Shown here one piece after another: positions 52,271-61,660 of a stretch of DNA of 64,000 bases. The DNA comes from Oricola sp. Its GTDB lineage: Bacteria > Pseudomonadota > Alphaproteobacteria > Rhizobiales > Rhizobiaceae. The position numbers and the translations under genes were made by a program. The notes under the pieces are model-generated. The model did no database searches, was not told where the DNA came from, and saw nothing but the letters and a program-made list of their open reading frames with translations. Position 1 is the first letter of the stretch. Each line of letters opens with the position of its first letter. The DNA is taken from positions 543,223 to 607,222 of the forward strand of contig NZ_JALEGV010000041.1 of the NCBI RefSeq assembly GCF_022763245.1, in the 5' to 3' direction.

Positions 52271-52564
52271 ATGGCAGGCGCGCGGGCTGACGACACGGGC
52301 GAATGCTGGCTGTGCGGCAGGCAACTCGGGCCGCGTGTCGAATGGCACCATCCGGTGCCGAAGAGCCGGGGCGGTCGCGACACGGTGCCGGTTCACCCCA
52401 TCTGCCACGCCGCCATGCACCGGCATTTCACCAATGCCGAGCTCGCCGTCTTCGGCGACGATGCCGCCGCGCTTCGCCGTCAGGAGGCCATGGCCGCCTT
52501 CCTGCGCTGGATCGCAGGCAAACCACCGGGATTTCACGCGCCGACGCGCAAGCGCCGCACGTGA
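52271..52564 (+). CDS. Small HNH endonuclease-like protein
   Basis: 97 aa. It has a zinc-type HNH layout: ECWLCGRQL (Cys pair), VEWHHPVPKSRGG (catalytic His pair) and HPICHAAMHRHF. There is no other domain. The ATG at 52271 is 9 nt after the rbfA stop. It sits between rbfA and truB, an otherwise purely translational operon. The family includes nicking nucleases with DNA-repair or mobile roles; the function here is unknown. Confidence 0.82.
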   Translation: MAGARADDTGECWLCGRQLGPRVEWHHPVPKSRGGRDTVPVHPICHAAMHRHFTNAELAVFGDDAAALRRQEAMAAFLRWIAGKPPGFHAPTRKRRT

Positions 52565-52617
52565 TTTCGTGTCAATGAACCGGCCGCATCGGATGCGGCG
52601 GACCGAAAGTGAAGAAG

Positions 52618-53598
52618 ATGAGCCGTCAGAGAAAGAAGAAGGGCAGGCCGGTATCAGGCTGGCTGGTGCTGGACAAGCCGCTGGGCATGGGCTCCACCGA
52701 TGCGGTGTCCAAGATCAAGTGGCTGTTCAAGGCGGAGAAGGCCGGCCATGCCGGCACGCTCGATCCGCTCGCCTCCGGCATCCTGCCGATCGCGCTTGGC
52801 GAGGCCACGAAGACGGTGCCCTATGTGATGGACGGCGCCAAGGTCTATCGCTTCACGGTCCAGTGGGGCGCGGAGACGGCGACCGACGACGCCGAGGGCG
52901 AGGTGCTGAACACCTCCGACACCCGGCCCGCCCGCGAAGCCGTCGAAGCGCTGTTGCCGGCCTATACCGGCACGATCCAGCAGAAGCCGCCGGCCTATTC
53001 GGCGATCAAGATCGCCGGCGAGCGCGCCTATGACTTGGCGCGCGGCGGCGAGGCCGTGGATATTCCCGCCCGCGAGGTGGAGATCGAAAGCCTGAAGATC
53101 GTCAGCCACACCGACGACCGCACGGCCTTCGAGGTCGATTGCGGCAAGGGCACCTATGTGCGTTCGCTCGCCCGCGACATGGGGCGCGACCTCGGCTGCT
53201 ACGGCCATGTGGTCGAATTGCGCAGGACCGTGGTCGATCCCTTCGACGAGGAGGATGCGGTGGCGCTGGAAGATCTGGAGAAGGCCGCCGACGCAGCCGC
53301 GCCGGCCAAGGTCGAAGGCGAGGAAGACCCGGCGGCGTCGGCCGCCCGCATGGCGGCGCGCTTCGCCGTGCTCGATGCCCTGCTGCTCGACACGGGCGAG
53401 GCCATGGACGGCTATCCGCAGATCGTGGTGGCGGGCGACCAGGCCAACCGCATCCGGCTCGGCAACCCTGCCATCCTGCGCGGCCGCGACGCGCCGCTGC
53501 CGGCCGAGGACGCCTGCGCGTTCGAACATGGCAAGCTGCTCGCGATCGGCGAGATCACGCAGGGCGAGTTCCGGCCGCGCCGCGTTTTCAAGACCTGA
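52618..53598 (+). CDS. truB: tRNA pseudouridine(55) synthase
   Basis: Makes pseudouridine at position 55 of tRNA. 326 aa from the ATG at 52618 ([20 protein letters not shown]); a GTG at 52609 adds three residues. Catalytic Asp49 lies in [13 protein letters not shown]; other blocks are [20 protein letters not shown] and [16 protein letters not shown]-terminal insertion rich in Ala/Glu (about 225-250) precedes the last domain. Confidence 0.96.
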   Translation: MSRQRKKKGRPVSGWLVLDKPLGMGSTDAVSKIKWLFKAEKAGHAGTLDPLASGILPIALGEATKTVPYVMDGAKVYRFTVQWGAETATDDAEGEVLNTSDTRPAREAVEALLPAYTGTIQQKPPAYSAIKIAGERAYDLARGGEAVDIPAREVEIESLKIVSHTDDRTAFEVDCGKGTYVRSLARDMGRDLGCYGHVVELRRTVVDPFDEEDAVALEDLEKAADAAAPAKVEGEEDPAASAARMAARFAVLDALLLDTGEAMDGYPQIVVAGDQANRIRLGNPAILRGRDAPLPAEDACAFEHGKLLAIGEITQGEFRPRRVFKT

Positions 53599-53674
53599 CG
53601 CAAAGGTGTTTTTTCGCCAGTTTTCCTGCCCTGCGAAGCGGTGTAACGATGCGGAAAAACGAAAAGGAATGACC

Positions 53675-55099
53675 ATGATCGAGAAACGGGATTTCTACAT
53701 CGACGGCGCCTGGGTTGCGCCTGAAGCGCCGCATGATTGCGAGGTCGTCGATCCGGCCACCGAGGAGGCCTGCGCGGTCATCTCGCTCGGCGCCGAGGCC
53801 GACGTCGACAAGGCCGTCGCCGCCGCGCGCCGCGCCTTTCCGGCCTGGGCCGCGACCCCGCTGGAGACACGCATCGCCTTGCTCGAAAAGCTCGATGCGA
53901 TCATGCAGTGCCGCATCGGCGAGCTCGGCGAGGCGATCTCGCTGGAAATGGGCGCGCCGATCGATTTCGCCACCGGCGACCAGGCGGGCTGCGGTCCGTG
54001 GCACATGTCGGGCTTCCTGGAAGGCGCCAAGCACATCGCCTGGGAAGAGCCCTTCGCGGACGGCCAGGTCATCGTGCGTGAGCCGATCGGCGTCTGCGGC
54101 CTCATCACGCCGTGGAACTGGCCGATCAACCAGATCGCGCTGAAGGTCTATCCCGCGCTTCTGACCGGCTGCACCTGCGTGCTGAAGCCGTCCGAGATCG
54201 CGCCGCTGTCGGCGCTTCTGTTTGCCGAATTCGTCGATGAGGCCGGCTTCCCGAAGGGCGTCTTCAACCTCGTCAATGGCGACGGTCCGACCGTCGGCGA
54301 GGCGATGTCGCATCATCCGGACATCGACATGATGTCGTTCACCGGCTCGACGCGGGCCGGCGCGCTCGTCACCAAGGGCGCGGCCGACACGGTCAAGCGT
54401 GTCACGCTGGAACTTGGCGGCAAGTCGCCCAACATCATCTTTGCCGATGCCGACCTGCCCAAGATGGTGCGCCGTGGCGTCAACCACTGCATGGAAAACA
54501 CCGGTCAGTCCTGCAACGCGCCGACGCGCATGCTGGTCGAGCGCCTGGTCTATGAAGAGGTCGTCGGCCTTGCAAAGGACGCAGCCGAGGCGGTGAAGGT
54601 CGGCAATCCGCGCGAGCATGGCGACCATATCGGTCCGCTGGTCTCCCAGGCGCAGTTCGACAAGGTGCAGGGCCTGATCGAGACCGGCATCGCCGAGGGC
54701 GCCCGCCTCGTCACCGGCGGCATCGGCCGTCCGGACGGCATGAACCGCGGCTATTACGCCCGCCCGACCGTCTTCGCCGACGTCGACAACCAGATGACCA
54801 TCGCCCGCGAGGAGGTCTTCGGACCGGTGCTGGTGATGATCCCCTTCGAGGGTGAGGAAGAGGCGGTCGAGATCGCCAACGACACGCCCTACGGCCTTGC
54901 CGCCTATCTGTCGACCGGCGACGCCGAGAAGGGGCAGCGCGTCGCGCGTCAGCTGCGCGCCGGCATGGTCCGCGTCAACGGCGCCGGCTTTGCCGCCGGC
55001 CATCCCTTCGGCGGCTACAAGCAGTCCGGCAACGGCCGCGAGGGCGGTCGGTGGGGCATCGAGGACTTCCTCGAGGTCAAGATCGTCAGCGCCCGCTGA
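53675..55099 (+). CDS. NAD(P)-dependent aldehyde dehydrogenase
   Basis: Oxidises an aldehyde to the acid. 474 aa from the ATG at 53675 (AAGGA 7 nt upstream). The cofactor region is GLITPWNWPINQ, the Rossmann turn FTGSTRAG, the general base Glu246 in LELGGKSPN and the nucleophile Cys280 in NTGQSCNAP. C-terminal EEVFGPVLVM and GGYKQSGNGREGG are as in the family. The substrate is undetermined. It is inserted between truB and rpsO. Confidence 0.92.
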   Translation: MIEKRDFYIDGAWVAPEAPHDCEVVDPATEEACAVISLGAEADVDKAVAAARRAFPAWAATPLETRIALLEKLDAIMQCRIGELGEAISLEMGAPIDFATGDQAGCGPWHMSGFLEGAKHIAWEEPFADGQVIVREPIGVCGLITPWNWPINQIALKVYPALLTGCTCVLKPSEIAPLSALLFAEFVDEAGFPKGVFNLVNGDGPTVGEAMSHHPDIDMMSFTGSTRAGALVTKGAADTVKRVTLELGGKSPNIIFADADLPKMVRRGVNHCMENTGQSCNAPTRMLVERLVYEEVVGLAKDAAEAVKVGNPREHGDHIGPLVSQAQFDKVQGLIETGIAEGARLVTGGIGRPDGMNRGYYARPTVFADVDNQMTIAREEVFGPVLVMIPFEGEEEAVEIANDTPYGLAAYLSTGDAEKGQRVARQLRAGMVRVNGAGFAAGHPFGGYKQSGNGREGGRWGIEDFLEVKIVSAR

Positions 55100-55123
55100 G
55101 TCAAGGCGCCCGGCGGGAGGGGA

Positions 55124-55699
55124 TCATCGCCCCTTCCGGCCGAGCGCGCGCATCTCCTTCAGCCGCGCCGTCAGCTCCGCCGGGCTGGCGGCCTCCGTCC
55201 CGCCGATGATCGTCGTGCGCACCGGCCGCATGCCGGAAAAGCCGAGGATGTTCTGCCTGAGCGCGTGCAGCGAATGGGCGTGGAAATAGAGCCGGTAGAA
55301 CAGCGACGGCATCCCCATTGTCACGACGATGCGCGCCGACCGGCCTGTCAGCTTCGCCGTCCAGCCGCTCCGGTCCACCTCCATCGCGAAGTCGCGCCGG
55401 AACACCTGCTCCAGGAACGCCTTTAGATAGGCCGGCAGCATACCGTGCCACAGCGGGTAGACGAGGAAGACGTGATCGGCCCAGCGGATGGTGTTCTGCG
55501 CCTCGCGGATCACCGGCGGAACATAGTCGGCCATGAAATCCTCGCGCGTGCGCACGATCGGGAAGTCCAGCATGCCGACGGTGATCGTGCGGACCTCGTG
55601 GCCGCCCTCGCGTGCGCCGTCGCCATAGGCCGTCGCCAGCGCATGGGCGTAGCGCTGCGGCGAGGGGTCTGGATGTCCGTTGATGATGCAAATCCGCAC
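55124..55699 (-). CDS. NAD(P)H-dependent quinone reductase / flavodoxin-fold oxidoreductase
   Basis: 191 aa, KefF/MdaB-type flavodoxin fold. The FMN/FAD phosphate loop lies in INGHPDPSPQRYA, and YPLWHGMLPAYLKAFLEQV is the usual flavin-binding and dimer block. Probably two-electron reduction of quinones or nitro compounds. It converges with the aldehyde dehydrogenase (24-bp gap) and is divergent from rpsO. Confidence 0.85.
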   Translation of the reverse strand: MRICIINGHPDPSPQRYAHALATAYGDGAREGGHEVRTITVGMLDFPIVRTREDFMADYVPPVIREAQNTIRWADHVFLVYPLWHGMLPAYLKAFLEQVFRRDFAMEVDRSGWTAKLTGRSARIVVTMGMPSLFYRLYFHAHSLHALRQNILGFSGMRPVRTTIIGGTEAASPAELTARLKEMRALGRKGR

Positions 55700-55810
55700 T
55701 GCTGTCGCCCTTCTGCCTGCGCCTCCCGTCCGGCAGGGTAGGCGAAGGGCCCCGGCGCGCGCATTGACGTCGCTCAGTTGCGCCGTAATCGCCCCCTTTC
55801 CGGCAGGCCC

Positions 55811-55839
55811 TCGACATTTCCCCTTTCATCGCCTATATG
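55811..55839 (+). promoter_or_regulatory. Candidate rpsO promoter
   Basis: TCGACA (55811-55816), 17-nt spacer, TATATG (55834-55839). It would give a leader of about 105 nt before rpsO, long enough for the S15 autoregulatory structures known in other bacteria; no specific structure was assigned. The rest of the 251-bp gap shows no gene. Confidence 0.5.
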
Positions 55840-55950
55840 CGCGCCAGCATTTTCGAAGATGCGAACAAAGGCCCGTGCTGGACGACATCCCGGCACAGGG
55901 CGTCTCACCTCAACAACATGGGGCTTGCCCCGCCAAAGAAAGGACACACG

Positions 55951-56220
55951 ATGTCGATTACGCCTGAGCGCAAGGCTGAACTCATCCAGAAATACGCGAC
56001 CAAGGCCGGCGACACCGGTTCGCCGGAAGTCCAGGTGGCGATCCTCACCGAACGGATCACCAACCTGACCGAGCATTTCAAGGGCCACAAGAAGGACAAC
56101 CATTCCCGCCGCGGCCTCCTGAAGATGGTCTCGCAGCGCCGCAGCCTTCTGGATTACGTGAAGCGCAAGGACGAAGCCCGTTACAAGACGCTGATCTCCG
56201 AACTCGGCATTCGTCGCTGA
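55951..56220 (+). CDS. rpsO: 30S ribosomal protein S15
   Basis: Primary 16S rRNA-binding protein. 89 aa, full length. Typical blocks are [31 protein letters not shown] and [12 protein letters not shown]. The ATG at 55951 has AAAGGA 6 nt upstream; the longer frame is rejected. It is followed by a terminator-like hairpin and then pnp, the conserved rpsO-pnp pair. Confidence 0.97.
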   Translation: MSITPERKAELIQKYATKAGDTGSPEVQVAILTERITNLTEHFKGHKKDNHSRRGLLKMVSQRRSLLDYVKRKDEARYKTLISELGIRR

Positions 56221-56225
56221 TACGA

Positions 56226-56250
56226 GGCGGACCGGCCTGGCCGGTCCGCC
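56226..56250 (+). terminator. rpsO-pnp intergenic hairpin/terminator
   Basis: GGCGGACCGG-CCTGG-CCGGTCCGCC is a perfect 10-bp stem 6 nt after the rpsO stop, followed by a weak pyrimidine-rich stretch with only short T runs. It may be a leaky terminator allowing some read-through to pnp. Confidence 0.6.
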
Positions 56251-56458
56251 TTCGCCTTTCCGGATGGCGTGAAACCGGAACCACCGGCCGGCGGCCGACG
56301 TGCCGCCGCCAGACCCGAGGGAGCTTCGGGGCAGGATTGCCGGCTGCTTGAGCGTGAACCAAGCATCCTGTCGTCTTGCCCGTGGCTCGTTCAAAACGAA
56401 GTCGGGATCCGTCCGCCGCCGATCGGCTGCGCGGAGGGTTCCACAACAAGGACAAGAC

Positions 56459-58588
56459 ATGTTCAACAACCACAAAGTCGAAATCGAATGGGGCGGCCGT
56501 CCGCTCATTCTTGAAACCGGCAAGATCGCCCGTCAGGCCGACGGCGCCGTCATGGCCACCTATGGCGAGAGCGTCGTGCTCGCGACCGTCGTCTCCGCCA
56601 AGGAGCCGAAGCCGGGCCAGGACTTCTTCCCGCTGACCGTGAACTACCAGGAAAAGGCGTTCGCCGCCGGCAAGATCCCGGGCGGCTACTTCAAGCGCGA
56701 GGGCCGTCCGTCCGAAAACGAGACCCTCGTTTCGCGCCTGATCGACCGTCCGATCCGCCCGCTCTTCCCCGATGGCTACAAATGCGACACGCAGGTCATC
56801 ATCACCGTTCTCCAGCATGACCTGGAAAACAATCCGGACGTGCTGGCCATGGTCGCCGCCTCCGCCGCCCTGACGCTGTCGGGCGTTCCCTTCATGGGCC
56901 CGATCGGCGGCGCCCGCGTCGGCTACATCAACGGCGAATACGTGCTGAACCCGCATGTCGACGAGATGGAAGAGAGCATTCTCGACCTCGTCGTCGCCGG
57001 CACCACCGACGCCGTCCTGATGGTCGAATCGGAAGCCAAGGAACTGGACGAGGAAACCATGCTCGGCGCCGTCATGTTCGGCCATCGCGGTTTCCAGCCG
57101 GTCATCAACGCGATCATCAAGCTGGCCGAGGTTGCCGCCAAGGACCCGCGCGACTTCTCGCCGGAAGACCTTTCCGCGCTGGAAGGCGAGATGGAAAGCC
57201 TCGTCTCCGACGAACTGGCCCAGGCCTACACCATCACCGACAAGCAGGCCCGCTACGGCGCCGTCGACGCCGCCAAGGCGAAGGTGAAGGCGCATTTCGC
57301 TCCGGCCGAGGGCGAAGATGCCAAGTGGACCGGCGAACAGGTCGGCTCCGTCTTCAAGTCGCTGCAGGCCAAGGTCGTGCGCGGCAACATCCTGAAGACC
57401 AAGACCCGCATCGACGGCCGCGACCTGCAGACGGTCCGCCCGATCGTCTCCGAGGTCGGCGTCCTGCCGCGCACCCACGGTTCGGCCGTGTTCACCCGCG
57501 GCGAGACCCAGGCCGTCGTCGTGGCGACGCTGGGCACCGGCGAGGACGAGCAGTTCGTCGATTCGCTGATGGGGACCTACAAGGAAACCTTCATGCTGCA
57601 CTACAACTTCCCGCCCTATTCGGTCGGTGAGACGGGCCGCATGGGTTCTCCGGGTCGCCGCGAGATCGGCCACGGCAAGCTGGCATGGCGCGCCATCCAC
57701 CCGATGCTGCCGGGTTCCGACGAGTTCCCCTACACGCTGCGCGTCGTCTCCGAGATCACCGAATCCAACGGTTCGTCCTCGATGGCCACCGTCTGCGGCA
57801 CCTCGCTGTCGCTGATGGATGCCGGCGTGCCGCTGAAAGCGCCGGTCGCGGGCATCGCCATGGGCCTGATCAAGGAAGGCGAAGACTTCGCCGTCCTCTC
57901 CGACATTCTCGGTGACGAGGATCATCTCGGCGACATGGACTTCAAGGTGGCGGGCACGTCCAACGGCGTCACCTCGCTGCAGATGGACATCAAGATCCAG
58001 GGCATCACCGAGGAGATCATGCAGGTCGCTCTCGGCCAGGCCAAGGACGGCCGCCTGCACATTCTCGGCGAAATGGCCAAGGCCCTGTCGGAAAGCCGCG
58101 CCGAACTCGGAGAGTTCGCCCCGCGCATCGAGCAGATGCAGATCCCGGTCGACAAGATCCGCGACGTCATCGGTTCCGGCGGAAAGGTGATCCGCGAGAT
58201 CGTCGAGCAGACGGGCGCCAAGATCAACATCGAGGACGACGGCACGGTCAAGATCGCATCGGCCTCCGGCAAGGAGATCGAGGCGGCCAAGAAGTGGATC
58301 CACTCCATCGTCGCGGAACCGGAAGTCGGCGAGATCTACGAGGGCACGGTCGTCAAGACCGCCGATTTCGGCGCCTTCGTCAATTTCTTCGGCCCGCGCG
58401 ACGGCCTGGTCCACATCTCCCAGCTCGCGCAGGAACGCGTCGGCAAGACCACCGACGTCGTCAAGGAAGGCGACAAGGTCTTCGTCAAGCTGATGGGCTT
58501 CGACGAGCGCGGCAAGGTCCGCCTGTCCATGAAGGTCGTCGACCAGGACACCGGCAAGGAAATCCCGCGGGAAGAAAAGGCCGGCTGA
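56459..58588 (+). CDS. pnp: Polyribonucleotide nucleotidyltransferase (PNPase)
   Basis: Phosphorolytic 3'-5' exoribonuclease of the degradosome. 709 aa from [13 protein letters not shown] with AAGGA 6 nt upstream. The order is RNase PH domain 1, an all-helical linker, RNase PH domain 2 ([17 protein letters not shown]; catalytic Asp in [11 protein letters not shown]), KH domain ([18 protein letters not shown]) and S1 domain ([19 protein letters not shown]). It closes at a strong terminator. Confidence 0.97.
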   Translation: MFNNHKVEIEWGGRPLILETGKIARQADGAVMATYGESVVLATVVSAKEPKPGQDFFPLTVNYQEKAFAAGKIPGGYFKREGRPSENETLVSRLIDRPIRPLFPDGYKCDTQVIITVLQHDLENNPDVLAMVAASAALTLSGVPFMGPIGGARVGYINGEYVLNPHVDEMEESILDLVVAGTTDAVLMVESEAKELDEETMLGAVMFGHRGFQPVINAIIKLAEVAAKDPRDFSPEDLSALEGEMESLVSDELAQAYTITDKQARYGAVDAAKAKVKAHFAPAEGEDAKWTGEQVGSVFKSLQAKVVRGNILKTKTRIDGRDLQTVRPIVSEVGVLPRTHGSAVFTRGETQAVVVATLGTGEDEQFVDSLMGTYKETFMLHYNFPPYSVGETGRMGSPGRREIGHGKLAWRAIHPMLPGSDEFPYTLRVVSEITESNGSSSMATVCGTSLSLMDAGVPLKAPVAGIAMGLIKEGEDFAVLSDILGDEDHLGDMDFKVAGTSNGVTSLQMDIKIQGITEEIMQVALGQAKDGRLHILGEMAKALSESRAELGEFAPRIEQMQIPVDKIRDVIGSGGKVIREIVEQTGAKINIEDDGTVKIASASGKEIEAAKKWIHSIVAEPEVGEIYEGTVVKTADFGAFVNFFGPRDGLVHISQLAQERVGKTTDVVKEGDKVFVKLMGFDERGKVRLSMKVVDQDTGKEIPREEKAG

Positions 58589-58612
58589 TCGGCCGAGCTT
58601 TGACGGTTCAGG

Positions 58613-58644
58613 GCGCGGGGCAAATTGTCCCGCGCTTTTTCTTT
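58613..58644 (+). terminator. Rho-independent terminator after pnp
   Basis: The stem GCGCGGGGC pairs with GTCCCGCGC (one G-U) around a 5-nt loop and is followed by TTTTTCTTT. It starts 25 nt after the pnp stop. Confidence 0.9.
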
Positions 58645-58655
58645 GCGGAGACGAC

Positions 58656-59084
58656 ATGGAGTTCAACGCGCTCATTCCCGAATTTGCGGTCGCCGACATT
58701 GCGGCGAGCCTCGACTTCTATGTCGGGCTGCTGAACTTCAAGGTGGAGTACGACCGCCCGGAAGAGGGGTTTGCGTTTCTCTCGTTTGGGCGCGCGCAGT
58801 TGATGCTGGATCAGATCGGCGTCGGTCGAACTTACGAAACCGCGTTGCTGGAGCGGCCGCTCGGACGCGGCTGCAACCTTCAGATCGAGGTGGGGTGCTT
58901 GCAATTGGATACGATGCTGAACGCGCGCGCTTCTGTCGAGACGCCGCTGTTTCTTCCGCCGGAGGAAAAATGGTACATGGTCGGCGATGTCGAGTGCGGC
59001 CAGCGGCAATTCGCCGTCATGGACCCTGACGGTTATCTGCTCCGATTCATGTGCGATCTCGGCAGCCGCGGGGCAGCAGCATGA
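58656..59084 (+). CDS. VOC-family protein (glyoxalase/bleomycin resistance fold)
   Basis: 142 aa. Two beta-alpha-beta-beta-beta modules: PEFAVADIAASLDFYVGLLN (first) and QFAVMDPDGYLLRF (second). Its resemblance is to bleomycin-type resistance proteins; no activity can be assigned. GGAG lies 6 nt before the ATG, just after the pnp terminator. It overlaps the methyltransferase gene by ATGA. Confidence 0.82.
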   Translation: MEFNALIPEFAVADIAASLDFYVGLLNFKVEYDRPEEGFAFLSFGRAQLMLDQIGVGRTYETALLERPLGRGCNLQIEVGCLQLDTMLNARASVETPLFLPPEEKWYMVGDVECGQRQFAVMDPDGYLLRFMCDLGSRGAAA

Positions 59085-60088
59085 GCGGCGCCGTCGAAAC
59101 CCTGTTCCTGCCCCTTGCCTCCGGCGATATCGACTTGCCCGGCGAGGGCGTGCGTCTGGCCTTCCTGAACGCCGCCGCGCCGCAAACGCCGCCGGTTGAC
59201 GCGCTCAAGGCGGCGCTCGCTTGCGAGCAGGGCTTTCGGCCGCAATTCCTCGCGCTCGAACGGGCAGGCTATGCCGTCGCGCCGGACCTGGAAGGCGATG
59301 GCTTTGCCGGCTGTCTCGTGCTGGTCGGCAAGCACAAGGGCGAGAACCGCACCATGATTGCGCGCGCCTGCGGCCTCGTTAAACCGGGCGGCGTCATCGC
59401 CGTTGCCGGCGACAAGACGCTCGGCATCCAGCCCTTGCGCAAATGGGCGGGCGACCGCGTCGCCATCGATGGATCGTTGGCCAAGCATCACGCCACGGTT
59501 TTCTGGTTTGCGTCGCCCGGCAGCGATGCCTTCGCCGACGCCGTCGAAACGCCGGCCCTTGTCGAAGGCCGTTTCGAAACCGCGCCCGGCATGTTTTCGG
59601 CGGGCAAGGTCGATCCCGGATCGGCCTTGCTGGCTCGCCATATCGGCGAGCGCGTCACTGGAGCCGTCGCCGATTTCGGCTCCGGCTGGGGCTATCTGTC
59701 GGCCTGTGTGCTCGAGAAGGGCCGGCCGCAGAGCCTTGCCCTGTTCGAGGCGCATCACCCGTCGCTGGAGGCCGCTGAGCGCAATCTGGCGCCGCTGGCG
59801 GGTGACATCCCGCTGGAGGCGCGGTGGATCGACCTCTCCTGCGAGCCCGTCGAACGCCGTTTCGACTGGATCGTGATGAACCCGCCCTTTCATGCCGGCC
59901 GCGCCAGCGAACCGGACATCGGCAAGGCCTTCATCGCCGCCGCATCCAAGGCGCTGAAGCCCGGCGGCCGCCTGCTGATGGTCGCCAACCGCAAGCTGCC
60001 CTACGAACAGGCGCTCGCCCAGGGCTTCCGGCGCGTCGAGGAAAAGCAGGTCGATGCCGGGTTCAAAGTGATCGAGGCGATGCGCTGA
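59081..60088 (+). CDS. Class I SAM methyltransferase, RsmC-like
   Basis: 335 aa with the RsmC layout: a degenerate N-terminal half (about 1-165) and a catalytic C-terminal half with SAM loop VADFGSGWGYLSA and the N-methyltransferase motif IVMNPPFHAG (NPPF). RsmC methylates G1207 of 16S rRNA to m2G; the same target is likely but not proven. Start by ATGA overlap with the VOC gene. Confidence 0.82.
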   Translation: MSGAVETLFLPLASGDIDLPGEGVRLAFLNAAAPQTPPVDALKAALACEQGFRPQFLALERAGYAVAPDLEGDGFAGCLVLVGKHKGENRTMIARACGLVKPGGVIAVAGDKTLGIQPLRKWAGDRVAIDGSLAKHHATVFWFASPGSDAFADAVETPALVEGRFETAPGMFSAGKVDPGSALLARHIGERVTGAVADFGSGWGYLSACVLEKGRPQSLALFEAHHPSLEAAERNLAPLAGDIPLEARWIDLSCEPVERRFDWIVMNPPFHAGRASEPDIGKAFIAAASKALKPGGRLLMVANRKLPYEQALAQGFRRVEEKQVDAGFKVIEAMR

Positions 60089-60149
60089 GACGATCGGACG
60101 TCGCGCCCGGCGTGTCCACGCTGGCGGGAAGCCCTGAGCGGAGCCACCT

Positions 60150-60779
60150 TCATCGTCCAACACTTGCCAGATGGGCCCGGCACATGGCCTTGAGGTCGGA
60201 CTTCAGGCCCGAGATCTCTTCCGGATCGAGCCCGCGCTCAAAGGCATTGCGGACAGCACCGTAGATCACGGTCGTCAACAAGAGGTTCAGCCGGCTGGCG
60301 TCGTGCGCGGGCAGGTCTGCCGCCTCCCGGAACATTGCCGTGGTCGCCCTGTCCACGCGTGCCGCAAAGGCATGCATGAGCGCGTCATTGTCCAGTTCCG
60401 CCACCGACCGGTAGAGCGCTTGCGTCAGTTCGACACGCTCGGTCTTCACCGCCCAGTAGGTATCGATCAGCGCTTCGGCGGCCTCTGCGAGAGGCTGCGC
60501 GCGCATCCGGGCGCAGGTGCCCTCCACCCGCTCCGCCAGCGCCGTCAGGAAGCGGTCGTTCAGCGCATGGACGAGCGACTGCTTGTTGGGAAAATACTGA
60601 TACATCGTGCCGACCGAGACACCCGCGCGTTCGGCCACGCTGGTGGTCGTCAGTCCGGCCATGCCGCGCGACAGCAAAACCTGAATCGTCGCCTCGAAGA
60701 TCGCGTCCACGGTGACCCGGGATCGCGATTGAGCCGGCGTTTTCCGGGGCTTCAGGGCCTTCGGCGGTTGCGGTGCCAT
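60150..60779 (-). CDS. TetR-family transcriptional regulator
   Basis: 209 aa. The N-terminal HTH (about 20-65) has TTTSVAERAGVSVGTMYQYF, the classic TetR recognition helix. The C-terminal ligand domain is helical and not assignable. It is divergent from a short-chain dehydrogenase gene 65 bp away and probably represses it and itself through the inverted repeat between them. Confidence 0.9.
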   Translation of the reverse strand: MAPQPPKALKPRKTPAQSRSRVTVDAIFEATIQVLLSRGMAGLTTTSVAERAGVSVGTMYQYFPNKQSLVHALNDRFLTALAERVEGTCARMRAQPLAEAAEALIDTYWAVKTERVELTQALYRSVAELDNDALMHAFAARVDRATTAMFREAADLPAHDASRLNLLLTTVIYGAVRNAFERGLDPEEISGLKSDLKAMCRAHLASVGR

Positions 60780-60795
60780 ATGCGAATCCCAAATG

Positions 60796-60815
60796 TGAAT
60801 GATCCTTCATATAAT
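60796..60815. promoter_or_regulatory. TetR operator candidate overlapping SDR -10 box
   Basis: TGAA-N6-TTCA (60796-60809), within TGAATGATCCTTCA, directly abuts a consensus TATAAT at 60810-60815. This arrangement suits repression of the SDR gene by the adjacent TetR protein. Confidence 0.5.
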
Positions 60816-60844
60816 CGGGCGAAATCCGAAGGAAGGAAAGATCT

Positions 60845-61564
60845 GTGAGACATTCGCGTGTCGCGCTCGTGACGGGCGCCAACAAGGGTATCGGGCTCGA
60901 GATCGCCCGCAAGCTGGCGGGCGCCGGGGTCCATGTCCTGCTCGGCAGCCGCGACAAGGCGCGCGGTGACGCTGCCGCGGCCGGGCTGGCCGAGGCCGGG
61001 TTTTCCGTCGAGAGCCTGCATCTCGATCTGGATGCCGCCGAAACCATCGCCGCCGCCGCGTCCGCGATCGAAGCGCGGTTCGGTCGCCTGGACATCCTCG
61101 TCAACAATGCAGGCATTTTCGATTTCGCCGACGCGGCGCCCGGCAGCGCCTCGGTCGAGGCGGTTCGCCGGGTCATGGAGGTCAACTTCATCGGGGCGCT
61201 GGCCGTCACGCAGGCCATGCTTCCGCTGCTGCGTTCCGCGCCGGGGGCGCGCATCGTCAACCTGTCGAGCTCCATGGGCTCGTTGACCGAGAATGCCGAC
61301 CCCGAGGCCCCCTACTACGCGCAGCGCTTCATCGGCTACAACGCCTCCAAGGCGGCCCTGAACATGCTGACGATCCAGTTGCATGAGGAGTTGAAGGGCG
61401 AAGGCATCCAGGTGAATTCGGTCAGCCCCGGCTTCGTCAAGACCGATCTGACCGGCTACGGGGAGATGACGCCGGAAGAGGGTGCCCGGCTGCCCGCCGA
61501 ATATGCCCTGAACGCCGCGGTCGGCGGTCGCTTTGTGGAGCCGGACGGCACGACGCCCTGGTAG
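60845..61564 (+). CDS. Short-chain dehydrogenase/reductase
   Basis: 239 aa from a GTG at 60845 (GGAAGG upstream). Classical SDR: cofactor loop TGANKGIG (residues 10-17), NNAGIF, catalytic Ser in VNLSSSMGS and Tyr/Lys in GYNASKAAL. It looks like plant-type carbonyl reductases; the substrate is unknown. Divergent from the TetR regulator. Confidence 0.9.
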   Translation: MRHSRVALVTGANKGIGLEIARKLAGAGVHVLLGSRDKARGDAAAAGLAEAGFSVESLHLDLDAAETIAAAASAIEARFGRLDILVNNAGIFDFADAAPGSASVEAVRRVMEVNFIGALAVTQAMLPLLRSAPGARIVNLSSSMGSLTENADPEAPYYAQRFIGYNASKAALNMLTIQLHEELKGEGIQVNSVSPGFVKTDLTGYGEMTPEEGARLPAEYALNAAVGGRFVEPDGTTPW

Positions 61565-61660
61565 ATGTCATACGCGGGGGGATGCTGCCGTTGAGGTTTC
61601 GACCGGTCGTCGCTCTGGGCGCGTCTCGCCGCGCGACGAAGAGCGAAAAGGACGCCGGGA

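Noticed and set aside
56078-58699. Minus-strand 873-codon open frame
   Set aside because: Antisense shadow of pnp; the intact pnp with all domains is on the other strand.
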